Shown here in pieces: positions 1 to 8,284 of a stretch of DNA of 64,000 nt. Source of the DNA: Paracoccaceae bacterium (GTDB lineage: Bacteria; Pseudomonadota; Alphaproteobacteria; Rhodobacterales; Rhodobacteraceae); NCBI GenBank assembly GCA_028097405.1, contig JAOHEK010000004.1, forward strand, positions 16,793 to 80,792, given 5' to 3'. How positions within the stretch are numbered: the first letter of the stretch is position 1; every line of letters begins with the position of its first letter. The position numbers and the translations under genes are program-made. The notes under the pieces are model-generated. The model saw nothing but the letters and a program-made list of their open reading frames with translations, was not told the DNA's origin and ran no database searches.

Positions 1-285
1 AGAAAAGGCGATCGTGGCGCATAAAATTGCTTGTCGTTCAAGCCTGAGGATCAGGTGGCCAAGGCCATAGCTGATGACGGCCAAAAGAACCGATGACAGG
101 ACCATGGCATCGATGAACGACATCGAAAGTTGCACTTGAAGAACGCCGACAAAGTACATGCCGAAACCCCAAAAGCCGACAACGCCGAAATTGGGGATTC
201 CCAGTAGGCCGAACTGGACATGCAGCATTTGCGCCAGCCCGACATAAACCAGCAAAAGCGAGAGAGAGAATAGTAGGTATGCCAT
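1..285 (-). CDS. Branched-chain amino acid-type ABC transporter permease (LivM-like), N-terminal part
   Basis: Only the first 95 codons are inside the window; the gene runs off the left edge. The peptide starts MAYLLFSLSLLLVYVG and is strongly hydrophobic, with GIPNFGVVGFWGFG resembling the first conserved permease segment of the LivM/LivH family. Its ATG overlaps the stop of the upstream LivH-type permease by one base (TGATG), which fits the usual LivH-LivM heterodimer that moves substrate across the inner membrane. LivM assignment rests on position and hydrophobic pattern rather than on a complete sequence. Confidence 0.7.
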   Translation of the reverse strand, partial: MAYLLFSLSLLLVYVGLAQMLHVQFGLLGIPNFGVVGFWGFGMYFVGVLQVQLSMSFIDAMVLSSVLLAVISYGLGHLILRLERQAILCATIAFS

Positions 286-1139
286 CAGGCCATCTTTCCT
301 CTGCGTTGCCAAAGGATCAGGATGAAGGCCACCAACAGCACGACTTCTGCATAAAGCGGTTTGGAAATTAGGGTGATAAAGGACGTGAGGATGCCAGCGA
401 CGATACTGGCAACCAGCGCGCCGCGAACCGAGCCAACGCCTGCAACGATCGACACCATGATGGTGATCAGGATCAGGTTCCAACCCATCTGAGGGTTAGC
501 AAGCGCAAAAACACCCGAGAAGATGCCCGAAAGGCCACCCGCGACGCCGGCGATGAACCAGACTTTGACCGAGACTTTGTGTGGGTTGATGCCGCTGACT
601 TGGGCCAAATCTTCGTTGTTGGCGAGGCCTCGGATAACTTCTCCAAAGTTCGTCTTATAAATCAGCCAATAGAGGTTCAGAGCGAAGATGATTACAAGGA
701 TCAGCGCGATCAGCTGCAGGTTCGTCGCACCCAGACCCATGAAGTTGTAAAACCCGATGGGCGGTTCGTTGAGATAGGCGTTTTCCGCACCGACGAACAG
801 AACAAGCCCATAGCGCAGCATGAAGGATAGCCCGACGGATAAGATGATCATTTCCGAGGGTTTGACGCCACGGTTCAAGGCAGGGCGGAAGATAAAGAGG
901 TAGGATGCAACACTGAGGCAACCGGCAAGAAGGGCGGCGGGCACGATCGCAACATAGAAGTTCAGCCCAAACCCTACGTTTAGCATCACGGCGAAATAGG
1001 CTCCGAAGGTCATGTTCTCGCCGTAGGCGAAGTTGATGAACCCGTTTAGGTAATAGATTAAGGTGAACCCCATGGCCGCAAGGATAAGGGGTGATGCCTC
1101 TAGCAGACCGATAAAGATCGAATCTCTTACAATCCACAT
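285..1139 (-). CDS. Branched-chain amino acid-type ABC transporter permease (LivH-like)
   Basis: This 284-residue protein has the length and multi-helix pattern of LivH. It starts MWIVRDSIFIGLLEASPLIL, contains FINFAYGENMTFGAYFAV (the conserved 'N.ahG.l...Gay' region) and carries the EAA-like loop with GLANNEDLAQVSGIN followed by VSVKVWFIAGVAGGLSG. It should form an inner-membrane channel with the downstream LivM-like protein. ATPase and binding-protein genes are not visible and presumably lie left of the window. It is a second copy of the permease pair at 20.3-22.4 kb, so the region encodes two such importers. Substrate unknown. Confidence 0.85.
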   Translation of the reverse strand: MWIVRDSIFIGLLEASPLILAAMGFTLIYYLNGFINFAYGENMTFGAYFAVMLNVGFGLNFYVAIVPAALLAGCLSVASYLFIFRPALNRGVKPSEMIILSVGLSFMLRYGLVLFVGAENAYLNEPPIGFYNFMGLGATNLQLIALILVIIFALNLYWLIYKTNFGEVIRGLANNEDLAQVSGINPHKVSVKVWFIAGVAGGLSGIFSGVFALANPQMGWNLILITIMVSIVAGVGSVRGALVASIVAGILTSFITLISKPLYAEVVLLVAFILILWQRRGKMA

Positions 1140-1392
1140 GGTCCGCTGATCCTCCCGTAACAGAATGCGGCCTTTGCCGTCATTGATTTTTAGAAGGTTG
1201 GTTTGGTGGGTGAATTAAGCAATTTCGCTGAGAGGGGTGAAATGCCTTAGCGTCTGATAATGTGTGCGAAGGACTACCGTGCCGTTGCGAAAAATCGGAT
1301 GACGTAACCGAGCGTCTTGAAATTCGCGCGCCCGGGTGCCCAAATGCACAGTTTTCCTTAAGATTGCTCCGAAAGATAGGGGAGCAAAGCAC

Positions 1393-2163
1393 ATGCAAAA
1401 GCTTTGGAGTGAGTATTCAATCCCATTTGCGGTGACTTGTGGCGGTCTGATCGTGGCCATTATTCTAGGCGTGGCGCCTTTGATCGGGCGCAACACGTCC
1501 GCACCTGCAGCCGCCGCACCCGCTCCGACAGTAGCGGCGGCCCCGACGGTTCAGTCAGATCCAAGCGCAATGGCAGCGATCCAAAGCGCCTTGGCCCAGC
1601 AAAGCAGCGCATTGGATAATCTTGGGACCCGCGTGCAGACTTTAGAAAAAGGTATAACGCGGATGAACCAGCGTTTGATGAGGCAAGGGGCCACTGTCGA
1701 TGGTCTGGCTGGTCTTGGGTCTGACGTTGCGCGGACCAGTGGCGAGGTCGCCATTTTAAACAAAGCCGTGCCACGGTTGAACGCTCGGATAAGGGCGCAG
1801 CAGGCGACTTTGGAAACGGTTCAGGACCTGCCGTCGCAATTGACGCGGACCAGCGGCGATGTTGCCATCTTGAACAAGGCTGTGCCACGACTGAATGCGC
1901 GACTAAGGCAGCAACAGGCGACTTTGGAAACCGTTGAATCCCTGCCATCACAAGTCGCACGAACCAGTTCCGAAGTCGCTATCCTTAACAAGGCGGTGCC
2001 ACGGATCAGCGCGCGGGTCACGTCTCAGGCCAAAGGGGCAGAGGCTTTGCCCGACTTGCAAAGTCAGTTGGCATTCTTGGAAGGGCAGATGCGTATCTTG
2101 AACAAAGCTGTGCCACGGTTGCAGGCGCGTATTCAGGCCCTGCAGGCCGACGTTAGCGACTGA
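1393..2163 (+). CDS. Membrane-anchored coiled-coil protein with four 38-residue tandem repeats
   Basis: Not recognised as a named family. The 256-residue protein has one N-terminal membrane segment (about residues 11-31, FAVTCGGLIVAIILGVAPL), an Ala/Pro-rich linker (about 36-55), and then a helical region in which the core VAILNKAVPRLNAR recurs four times, at exact 114-bp (38-residue) intervals. I chose ATG 1393 because GGGGAG lies just upstream; an in-frame ATG at 1336 has no such site. It is transcribed away from the neighbouring minus-strand operons. The topology suggests a periplasm-facing scaffold or spacer, but this is inference. Confidence 0.75.
   Translation: MQKLWSEYSIPFAVTCGGLIVAIILGVAPLIGRNTSAPAAAAPAPTVAAAPTVQSDPSAMAAIQSALAQQSSALDNLGTRVQTLEKGITRMNQRLMRQGATVDGLAGLGSDVARTSGEVAILNKAVPRLNARIRAQQATLETVQDLPSQLTRTSGDVAILNKAVPRLNARLRQQQATLETVESLPSQVARTSSEVAILNKAVPRISARVTSQAKGAEALPDLQSQLAFLEGQMRILNKAVPRLQARIQALQADVSD
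1741..2130 (+). repeat. Four in-frame 114-bp tandem repeats
   Basis: Repeat cores start at 1741, 1855, 1969 and 2083, each 114 bases apart. All encode a variant of [GE]xVAILNKAVPRLNAR; the last is GQMRILNKAVPRLQAR. Third-position changes between units indicate an old duplication kept under protein-level selection, not a recent expansion. Confidence 0.9.
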
Positions 2164-2178
2164 TTGGTCTCTAGATAA

Positions 2179-2904
2179 TTAGTACGTGGCCCGCCCGCCC
2201 GACAGATCGAACGCAGCACCCGTTGTGAAGCTGTTCGATTTCGAACAGAGCCAGGTGATCATGGCGGCGACTTCTTCGACTTCGACAAAACGGCCACGGG
2301 GGATTTTGGAGAGCATGAAATCGATGTGTTCTTGGCTCATCTGATCGAAGATGCGTGTACGGGCCGCCGCGGGGGTGACGCAGTTGACCGCGATATCCAA
2401 GTGGGCGCATTCCTTGCCGGCCGATTTCGTCAGGCCAATGACGCCCGCCTTAGAGGCGGAATAGGCCGAGGCATTGGGGTTGCCCTCCTTGCCCGCGACC
2501 GAAGCAACCAAAACGATACGTCCATAGCCGCGTTCTTTCATTCCGGGCAGAATGGCGCGCAATACGTGGAACGTTCCCGTTAGGTTGACCGCCATGATCT
2601 GGTTCCAGTCCGCCAGCGGATAGTCTTCGATCACGGTATTGGGGCCCGCGATCCCAGCTGAGTTGATAACCTGCGTGATGCCGCCAAACGCAGCTTCGGT
2701 TTTGGCTGTGGCGTTTTCCACACTGACCCAATCGGTGATGTCGGTTTGGATGGCCTCGACCGCGCCAAGTTCGGACTTTGCGGCGGCTAAGGCATCCGGG
2801 TCCATGTCCCAAAGGGCCACGCGGCTGCCCGTCGCCAACAACGCTTTTGCACAGGCAAGACCGATGCCCTGTGCCCCTCCGGTAATAACTGCGACTTGAT
2901 TCAT
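2179..2904 (-). CDS. Short-chain dehydrogenase/reductase (SDR)
   Basis: A 241-residue classical SDR. The NAD(P)-binding motif TGGAQGIG is at about residues 8-15 and the catalytic motif YSASKAG is preceded by VASVAGKEG (Ser-Tyr-Lys triad). The reaction is expected to be NAD(P)-dependent oxidation or reduction of a hydroxyl/carbonyl group. ATG 2904 was chosen because the motif begins right after it (MNQVAVITGG) and it lies 5 bases after the stop of the SMP-30/isochorismatase fusion gene. It is the last gene of the long minus-strand catabolic run. Substrate cannot be read from sequence. Confidence 0.88.
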   Translation of the reverse strand: MNQVAVITGGAQGIGLACAKALLATGSRVALWDMDPDALAAAKSELGAVEAIQTDITDWVSVENATAKTEAAFGGITQVINSAGIAGPNTVIEDYPLADWNQIMAVNLTGTFHVLRAILPGMKERGYGRIVLVASVAGKEGNPNASAYSASKAGVIGLTKSAGKECAHLDIAVNCVTPAAARTRIFDQMSQEHIDFMLSKIPRGRFVEVEEVAAMITWLCSKSNSFTTGAAFDLSGGRATY

Positions 2905-2909
2905 GTGGC

Positions 2910-4508
2910 TTACCCCAAGGCTGCGATGACCGCGTCGGTGCGGGTTATGGTGGCGACGTTTTGCATGGGGTAATTGATCGATGCCGCATGCCATTCGTTA
3001 TTCATGGTGGAACAACTATCCTCGGGCACGATCATGTGGAAGCCCTTGTCGGCCCCAGTGCGGGCTGTGTGTTCGACGCTCATGTTGGTCCAGCTGCCGC
3101 AGTTGATGATCGTATCGCGCCCGCCGTGGCGCAGATAGGATTCCAACCGCGAGGTTTCCCAAGCGCTCATCGACATTTTCTCGACCACCAGATCGCCCGG
3201 TTGCGGATCAAGGCCGGGAACGGGTTGGACACCCCACGTGTCACGCACAAGCGCATTTTCGCCCTTAAGCCCCTGCATCAATGCGGCGTGTTGCGCCAGA
3301 TGCGGGTGGCCCGGTTCGCAGACCATCCAGACATGCAGCACCATAACGCCTCTGGCCCGCGCGGCCGTCGCAAGACGGCGCACATTGGCGACCACGTCTT
3401 GGCTGCGCGCATGATCGGGGCTGCCGGTGGCGGCAAAAGCACCGCCGTCCATCATCACGTCGTTCTGCAAATCCTGAATGATCATCGCCGTGCGGTGCGG
3501 GTCGATCCGGAAATCCAACCGATCCAGGACATTCAGCGCTGGTGCGGTCGTGTTGGTTGGTGGCGGTGCAGCCCGAGGCGTTGCGACATTGGGGGTCATA
3601 AACGGCTCGTCCCGCCCCTTGGTCTTTGTCGCGACCGAGTAGAGCGAGGTCTCGGCGGTGATGAACAGCGTAGACCAAGTATCGCCACCCCAATGCAAGT
3701 TGGCCGCCATTTCGGGCAATTGGATCTTACCAATCAAAACGCCGTGGAAGTCGTAGACCCAAATTCCGCCGGGGGCCGTGACATAGACGTTGCCATCCTT
3801 GTCGGCCTTCATCCCGTCGGGCACGCCTTTCTTTCGGCTATCGACAATGCCGCTGGCAAAGATGCGCCCGTTGGTCAGGCTGCCGTCGGCGGCCACGTCG
3901 AACATACGGATATTGTGTTGATCCGTATCATTGACCCACATCCATTTCTGACAGGGCGAGTAACACAGACCGTTCGGTTTGGTGAAGAGATAGCGATCGA
4001 CGACAAGCTGCGGCTCGTCTCCGGGGCGGTGACCGGGGGGCAGACGATATACGCCTTGAAAGCCCTGCTCTTGCGGACGTTCCACGCCGAAGACCGGAAA
4101 GCGGCCATAGGGCGGATCGGTAAAATAGATCGAGCCATCATTGCCCACGACAATGTCATTGGGCGAGTTCAGCTCTTTGCCTTCGAAATGGGTGCAGAGC
4201 ACTTCACGTGTGCCGTCGCGGCGGATGCGCACAACCGAGGATGTAGAATGTTCGCAGATCAACAGGTTCAGCTCGGCATCATACGTCATGCCGTTGCCCT
4301 TGTTCGAGGGCCGCGCAACCTCACTAACGCCCTGCTCCGGCGTATACTTGCGCCGCACATCGCCGGGCATGTCAGAGAAAAGCAACGTCTTTTCAATCGG
4401 GTGCCAGAGTGGGCCTTCGGTGAAGATAAACCCCGAGCCAAGCTGGCGCACAGGTTCGTGTTCTTCGATGATTGCGTTAAAACGTTGGTCTACGGCAATA
4501 TGTGCCAT
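2910..4508 (-). CDS. SMP-30/gluconolactonase-like domain fused to isochorismatase-like hydrolase
   Basis: Of 532 residues, about 1-300 are an SMP-30/gluconolactonase beta-propeller: FTEGPLW (Glu31), SPNDIVV (Asn117), PNGLCYS (Asn179) and PDGMKAD (Asp231) match the metal-binding positions of the family. A Pro/Thr linker (about 311-323) leads to an isochorismatase-like domain with QDLQND (Asp346) and VVEKM (Lys444). Where the family has its nucleophilic Cys (TNVCVESTAR), this protein has TNMSVEHTAR, a Ser at 477. The domains usually open lactones and cleave amides or vinyl ethers, so one polypeptide may do two successive hydrolyses. Start at 4508 has a GAGAAGAGGG site upstream. Confidence 0.87.
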   Translation of the reverse strand: MAHIAVDQRFNAIIEEHEPVRQLGSGFIFTEGPLWHPIEKTLLFSDMPGDVRRKYTPEQGVSEVARPSNKGNGMTYDAELNLLICEHSTSSVVRIRRDGTREVLCTHFEGKELNSPNDIVVGNDGSIYFTDPPYGRFPVFGVERPQEQGFQGVYRLPPGHRPGDEPQLVVDRYLFTKPNGLCYSPCQKWMWVNDTDQHNIRMFDVAADGSLTNGRIFASGIVDSRKKGVPDGMKADKDGNVYVTAPGGIWVYDFHGVLIGKIQLPEMAANLHWGGDTWSTLFITAETSLYSVATKTKGRDEPFMTPNVATPRAAPPPTNTTAPALNVLDRLDFRIDPHRTAMIIQDLQNDVMMDGGAFAATGSPDHARSQDVVANVRRLATAARARGVMVLHVWMVCEPGHPHLAQHAALMQGLKGENALVRDTWGVQPVPGLDPQPGDLVVEKMSMSAWETSRLESYLRHGGRDTIINCGSWTNMSVEHTARTGADKGFHMIVPEDSCSTMNNEWHAASINYPMQNVATITRTDAVIAALG

Positions 4509-4565
4509 TCTTGAAACCCTCTTCTCGGACGATGGGCGCGCCCTGAGCGGGCGCAACCCTTAGCA

Positions 4566-5414
4566 TTACATCGGGAACCATTCGCGCTTTGGCAGTGTCT
4601 CGACCAGCGGGCCGGGAACAACCGCTCCGGTGCGGCCCACGACCTGACCGCGCTCGATCTTGGCCCCTTTGTCGTGGGTCGGCAAAACCCAAGTGTAGTT
4701 ATTCATCAGCTTTTTGAACGCTGCTTTCTCGGCCCGTTTGGAACCCGAGTGGTTGCCCGTCACCTGCGGTTCCATGTGGTTGTTGACGCGGACATGGTTC
4801 ACGATCTGGTCGTTGAAATCATAGACAACGTCGCCGCAGATACAGGCCAGACCTTCGGCGGTCTCGACAATGACGTTCATCGAGCCTTCGGTATGCGCGC
4901 CAGCGACTTCACACCAAACGCCGGGCATGACCTCTTCTGCGCCAGAAAGTTCAAGGTCCATGAAACGCATCGCGCCGTCTTCATAAATCCGGTCGACAAG
5001 GTGCTTGATGTCGGGCTTGGGGTACTGCGGGTACATGATTCCCGAGACGCTGAATTCCATCTCGCGGCGGTTCAGGATTACCGTTGTGTTCATCGGGAAC
5101 AGATCGTCCATGCCTGCGTGATCAATGTGCAGGTGAGTGTGCAGAACGTAGCGGATATCGCCCAGCTTCAACCCGTGTTTGGCCAGTTGGCTTTCCATCC
5201 GGTTTTCGTGGAACTGCAGCCCGCGCATGCCCAAACTTTCCATGATCGCATTGTCGCGATAGCCGGTATCGACCACGACTGGATATTCTCCGCCAGTGAT
5301 TAGAAATCCGTAGACCGGGACGCGGCGCGTACGCCCGCATTCGTGACCCAGCACCAGAAAGCTGGTTTCAAGTTCGATATCCCCATAATCGAGAACGTGG
5401 ATTTGCAAGGCCAT
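4566..5414 (-). CDS. Metallo-beta-lactamase-fold hydrolase, AHL-lactonase-like
   Basis: A 282-residue MBL-fold protein. THLHIDHAG is the HxHxDH dinuclear-metal motif; GAHTEGS, CGDVVYD and PTHDKG supply the later His, Asp and His ligands. Length and motif spacing resemble the AttM/AiiA lactonase branch, so lactone ring opening is the likely chemistry. In this operon it more likely serves catabolism than quorum quenching, but that is inference. ATG 5414 is preceded by AAGGGAGGG; an upstream in-frame extension to 5600 lies inside the amidohydrolase gene and was rejected. Confidence 0.85.
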   Translation of the reverse strand: MALQIHVLDYGDIELETSFLVLGHECGRTRRVPVYGFLITGGEYPVVVDTGYRDNAIMESLGMRGLQFHENRMESQLAKHGLKLGDIRYVLHTHLHIDHAGMDDLFPMNTTVILNRREMEFSVSGIMYPQYPKPDIKHLVDRIYEDGAMRFMDLELSGAEEVMPGVWCEVAGAHTEGSMNVIVETAEGLACICGDVVYDFNDQIVNHVRVNNHMEPQVTGNHSGSKRAEKAAFKKLMNNYTWVLPTHDKGAKIERGQVVGRTGAVVPGPLVETLPKREWFPM

Positions 5415-5427
5415 GTGGTCCCTCCCT

Positions 5428-6312
5428 TTATGCATCTTGCAGCCGGTAAACCCGGGCTGCGGTATCGTTGAAAATTGCGGTTTGTTTCTTCTTCGACAGG
5501 CCCGAGGCTCCGTCGCGGAATGCGTTGAACAGATCGGCGTAACTGGTCCAAAGTTTTTCGATCGGGAAATTGGAGCCAAACATGCAGCGGTCCGCACCAA
5601 ACATATCTTCGGTGTCAGTGATCATACGTGCGATGAAATCGGGATCGTTCTTGTGGATGAACGTCCCGAAGGCCGACAGTTTCGTCACGATGTTCGGGCA
5701 GTCGGCCAGGCGCTTCATTCCGTCACGCCAAAGCTTTTCGCCCCCTTTCGAGGTATCTTCCTTCATGCCCGCGTGTTGCAGGATGAACGTGACATCCGGG
5801 CAGGCCATGGCCAGTTTCGCCGCGCCGGTCATCTGTGACGGGAAGACTTGGAGATCGAAGCACCAACCATAGTCGGCCAGCTTTGCGATATTCTTCTGAA
5901 GGTTCGGATTTTCGCAAAGGTCTGGCGTTTTCGCAAAGCGGTAAAGCGGGTTTTCGTGCCAGTGCAATTGTTGGCGAATGCCGCGCATCAAGCTGTAATC
6001 TTTGAGCTTTTCTAGCGCTGGCGTCACATCCTCGGCCATCATATCAGCATATCCGACGATGCCGCTGATGGTGCCGTGGGTTTCGCCTTGTTCCTGAACC
6101 CAAGCCGCTTCATCGGCGAACCAATTGGGCGCCCAGTTGGCCTGAACGTAGACAGATTTGGTGATGCCGCTGCCTTTGAGATCGCTCAGATATTCGGGTG
6201 TGGGATAGTCACGTTTGATTGCGGTATAGGGGCCAAAGATGCGCGGCTGTTCCGGTCCAAGAAGCCAAGGCAAATCTTTTTGCAGCCAGATATGATGATG
6301 CGCGTCGATCAT
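5428..6312 (-). CDS. Amidohydrolase family 2 (TIM-barrel) hydrolase
   Basis: A 294-residue protein of the amidohydrolase-2 family (lactone hydrolases such as PDC lactonase, and related decarboxylases). The metal-binding start DAHHHIW is at residues 3-9; ILQHAGM (strand 5-6 His) and FGSNFPIEKL (C-terminal Asn/Asp region) fit the family. Its ATG overlaps the stop of the VWA gene by four bases (ATGA), so the two are translationally coupled. With the adjacent MBL lactonase and SMP-30 fusion it forms a block of three hydrolases, suggesting stepwise opening of cyclic esters or amides. Confidence 0.87.
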   Translation of the reverse strand: MIDAHHHIWLQKDLPWLLGPEQPRIFGPYTAIKRDYPTPEYLSDLKGSGITKSVYVQANWAPNWFADEAAWVQEQGETHGTISGIVGYADMMAEDVTPALEKLKDYSLMRGIRQQLHWHENPLYRFAKTPDLCENPNLQKNIAKLADYGWCFDLQVFPSQMTGAAKLAMACPDVTFILQHAGMKEDTSKGGEKLWRDGMKRLADCPNIVTKLSAFGTFIHKNDPDFIARMITDTEDMFGADRCMFGSNFPIEKLWTSYADLFNAFRDGASGLSKKKQTAIFNDTAARVYRLQDA

Positions 6313-7406
6313 GCTGCCCTCGCCATTGTCAGAATGTGATCAGCAATGTCGGTCGTATTGGCAGCACTCCCCAAATGGCCAATCATCGGCAGAATTGCGG
6401 ACAAGCCTTCGGTTGCGGGCGTGTACTCGGGGTCGGCGGCAAGAGGTGTCAGCCAGTCAAACCGCCATGCCAGTCGCGACAGCCGATTGGCCGCATCAAT
6501 CAGCGCCGCGGGCGAGCCGCGCTCCAATCCATCCGACAGAACCACCACAGCGGCCCCCCGCGCAAAGCCCGCGAAACGTGGCACTGCCAGATAGGCCGAC
6601 AGTGCTTCGCCGATCCGTGTGCCGCCGTCGAAATCTGCAACGGCGGCCGAGGCGCGTGACAGGGCCGAACTTCGGTCAGCGGGTTTCAGGCTTTCGGTGA
6701 TGCGTGTCAGACGCGTGCCAAGCGTAAACACCTCGGAACGGTCAGCGGCTTGCACAACCGCATGAGCCAATCGCAGCATCGCCTCTGAGCGATCTTTCAT
6801 CGAGCCCGAAACGTCGATCAACAAGAGCACGCGTCGTTGCCGCAACGCGCGTTTGGTTTCCCACAGCCGCAGAACATCGCCATCGCGCTTTACTGCCTCT
6901 CGCAAGGTGCGGCGCATATCCAAACGGTCGCCCTTTTTCACCGAACTGCGACGGTACGACACCCGTCGGGGCAGAGCGCGCGACGCCTCACGCTTGATCC
7001 GATCCAAAGCGGCGTCGACCGTATCGCCGAGGCTGCGTTGGCCAAGGCGCTCCACCACCGTAGCTTCCGCGCCGACTTCACTTTCGTCATCTGGCGCTTC
7101 AACGCTGTCAACATCGCCGGTTGGTTCATAGGCCTCAACTTCGTCATCGTCCTCATCACCGATGGGGCCCTGCATGACCTGATCCAGAAAGACCGCGCGG
7201 AAAATCGCGTCGTACTCGGCCAGACGTTCCTGCGGGATTGAGAAAAGTGCGCGACCCGCGCGCCAGATATCGGTCATGTCGCGCGGGCCTAGAAGTCCGA
7301 CGCCTTCGATGAAATCAATGGTTTGATCTGGCGACACCGCAAATCCAGCCCCGCGCAGAGCTTGCGGCAAACGCATGAACGGTTGAAGAGCACGCGGCGT
7401 GGTCAT
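6309..7406 (-). CDS. VWA-domain protein, CoxE-like Mo-hydroxylase maturation factor
   Basis: A 365-residue CoxE-type protein. The C-terminal von Willebrand A domain has an intact MIDAS (LLLIDVSGSMKDRS, with FDGGTRIGEAL and LSDGLERGS). An acidic stretch (IGDEDDDEVEAYE) separates it from an N-terminal helical part. CoxE works with the AAA+ protein CoxD in maturing the Mo active site of carbon monoxide dehydrogenase-type enzymes, and here the MoxR/CoxD gene is directly upstream with a 4-base overlap. ATG 7406 was chosen because it lies in that overlap. Confidence 0.85.
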   Translation of the reverse strand: MTTPRALQPFMRLPQALRGAGFAVSPDQTIDFIEGVGLLGPRDMTDIWRAGRALFSIPQERLAEYDAIFRAVFLDQVMQGPIGDEDDDEVEAYEPTGDVDSVEAPDDESEVGAEATVVERLGQRSLGDTVDAALDRIKREASRALPRRVSYRRSSVKKGDRLDMRRTLREAVKRDGDVLRLWETKRALRQRRVLLLIDVSGSMKDRSEAMLRLAHAVVQAADRSEVFTLGTRLTRITESLKPADRSSALSRASAAVADFDGGTRIGEALSAYLAVPRFAGFARGAAVVVLSDGLERGSPAALIDAANRLSRLAWRFDWLTPLAADPEYTPATEGLSAILPMIGHLGSAANTTDIADHILTMARAA

Positions 7407-8284
7407 GCGGCCTCTCCCGGCAAGATGGCCGACAAACGATCCGACATATAGATCAGGTCGTCGTGGTCCTTCAGAGCGACCCCGATCGAACGCATAAATG
7501 CTTCCGGCCAGCGCGCACCTTGGCTGTTCAAAAGCGTCGCGGCCTCGGCCCATTCGACGGTTTCAGCGACGCCGGGTGGTTTCGCCAAAGGTTCCGCCCT
7601 CAGCAAACCTACTGATGCGACAACTGCATCCGCGGTGCCGCGTGCCACGGTACTGGCGCGGGTCATGACGATCTGCGCCTCAAGCGCGGCATCCGGGTAG
7701 TCGATCCAGTGATAAACACAGCGGCGGCGCAGCGCTTCGTGCAAATCGCGGGTTCGGTTCGACGTGAGAACCACCACGGGCGCTTGCGTTGCCCGCACTG
7801 TGCCGGCTTCTGGGATCGAAATGGTAAAGTCCGAGAGGAATTCAAGCAGAAAGGCTTCGAATTCGTGATCCGAGCGGTCGATCTCGTCGATCAGCAAAAG
7901 CGTGCCTGTGGGATTGCGCAGGGCTTGCAACAGGGGCCGCTCTAGCAGGTACTCATCGGAGTAAAGGTTCACGTGCCCCTCATCCGCCTGCCGGATCGCC
8001 AGCATCTGTTGCGGGTAATTCCATTCGTACAAAGCTGCCGCCGCGTCGATCCCTTCAAAGCACTGAAGCCGGATCACGCTGCGCCCCAGAACGCCGCCAA
8101 GTGCCTTGGCGGCCTCGGTTTTGCCAACACCGGGCGCGCCTTCCAACAAGAGCGGTTTGCCAAGAGCCAGCCCAAGGTACGCCGCCGTCGCCAAAGCATC
8201 ATCCGCCAGATACTGCGCATCGGTCAGGGCTCTTTTGAGCCCTTCGGGATCCATGATCCCTGCAATATTTGGCGAAACTGCCAT
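7403..8284 (-). CDS. MoxR-type AAA+ ATPase, CoxD-like
   Basis: A 293-residue MoxR-family ATPase with Walker A GAPGVGKTEAAKAL, Walker B LLLIDEIDRSD, sensor-1 VVLTSNRTRDL and arginine finger ALRRRCVYHW. MoxR/CoxD proteins act as chaperone-like ATPases for metallo-enzyme assembly with a VWA partner, which is the next gene. Its start overlaps the stop of the C-terminal half of the Mo-binding subunit by one base (TAATG). Placement directly behind the hydroxylase subunits indicates a dedicated maturation pair. Confidence 0.88.
   Translation of the reverse strand: MAVSPNIAGIMDPEGLKRALTDAQYLADDALATAAYLGLALGKPLLLEGAPGVGKTEAAKALGGVLGRSVIRLQCFEGIDAAAALYEWNYPQQMLAIRQADEGHVNLYSDEYLLERPLLQALRNPTGTLLLIDEIDRSDHEFEAFLLEFLSDFTISIPEAGTVRATQAPVVVLTSNRTRDLHEALRRRCVYHWIDYPDAALEAQIVMTRASTVARGTADAVVASVGLLRAEPLAKPPGVAETVEWAEAATLLNSQGARWPEAFMRSIGVALKDHDDLIYMSDRLSAILPGEAA

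Noticed and set aside
2961..4514. 517-codon plus-strand open frame opposite the SMP-30/isochorismatase gene
   Set aside because: It is antisense to a gene with clear domains and has no recognisable motif.
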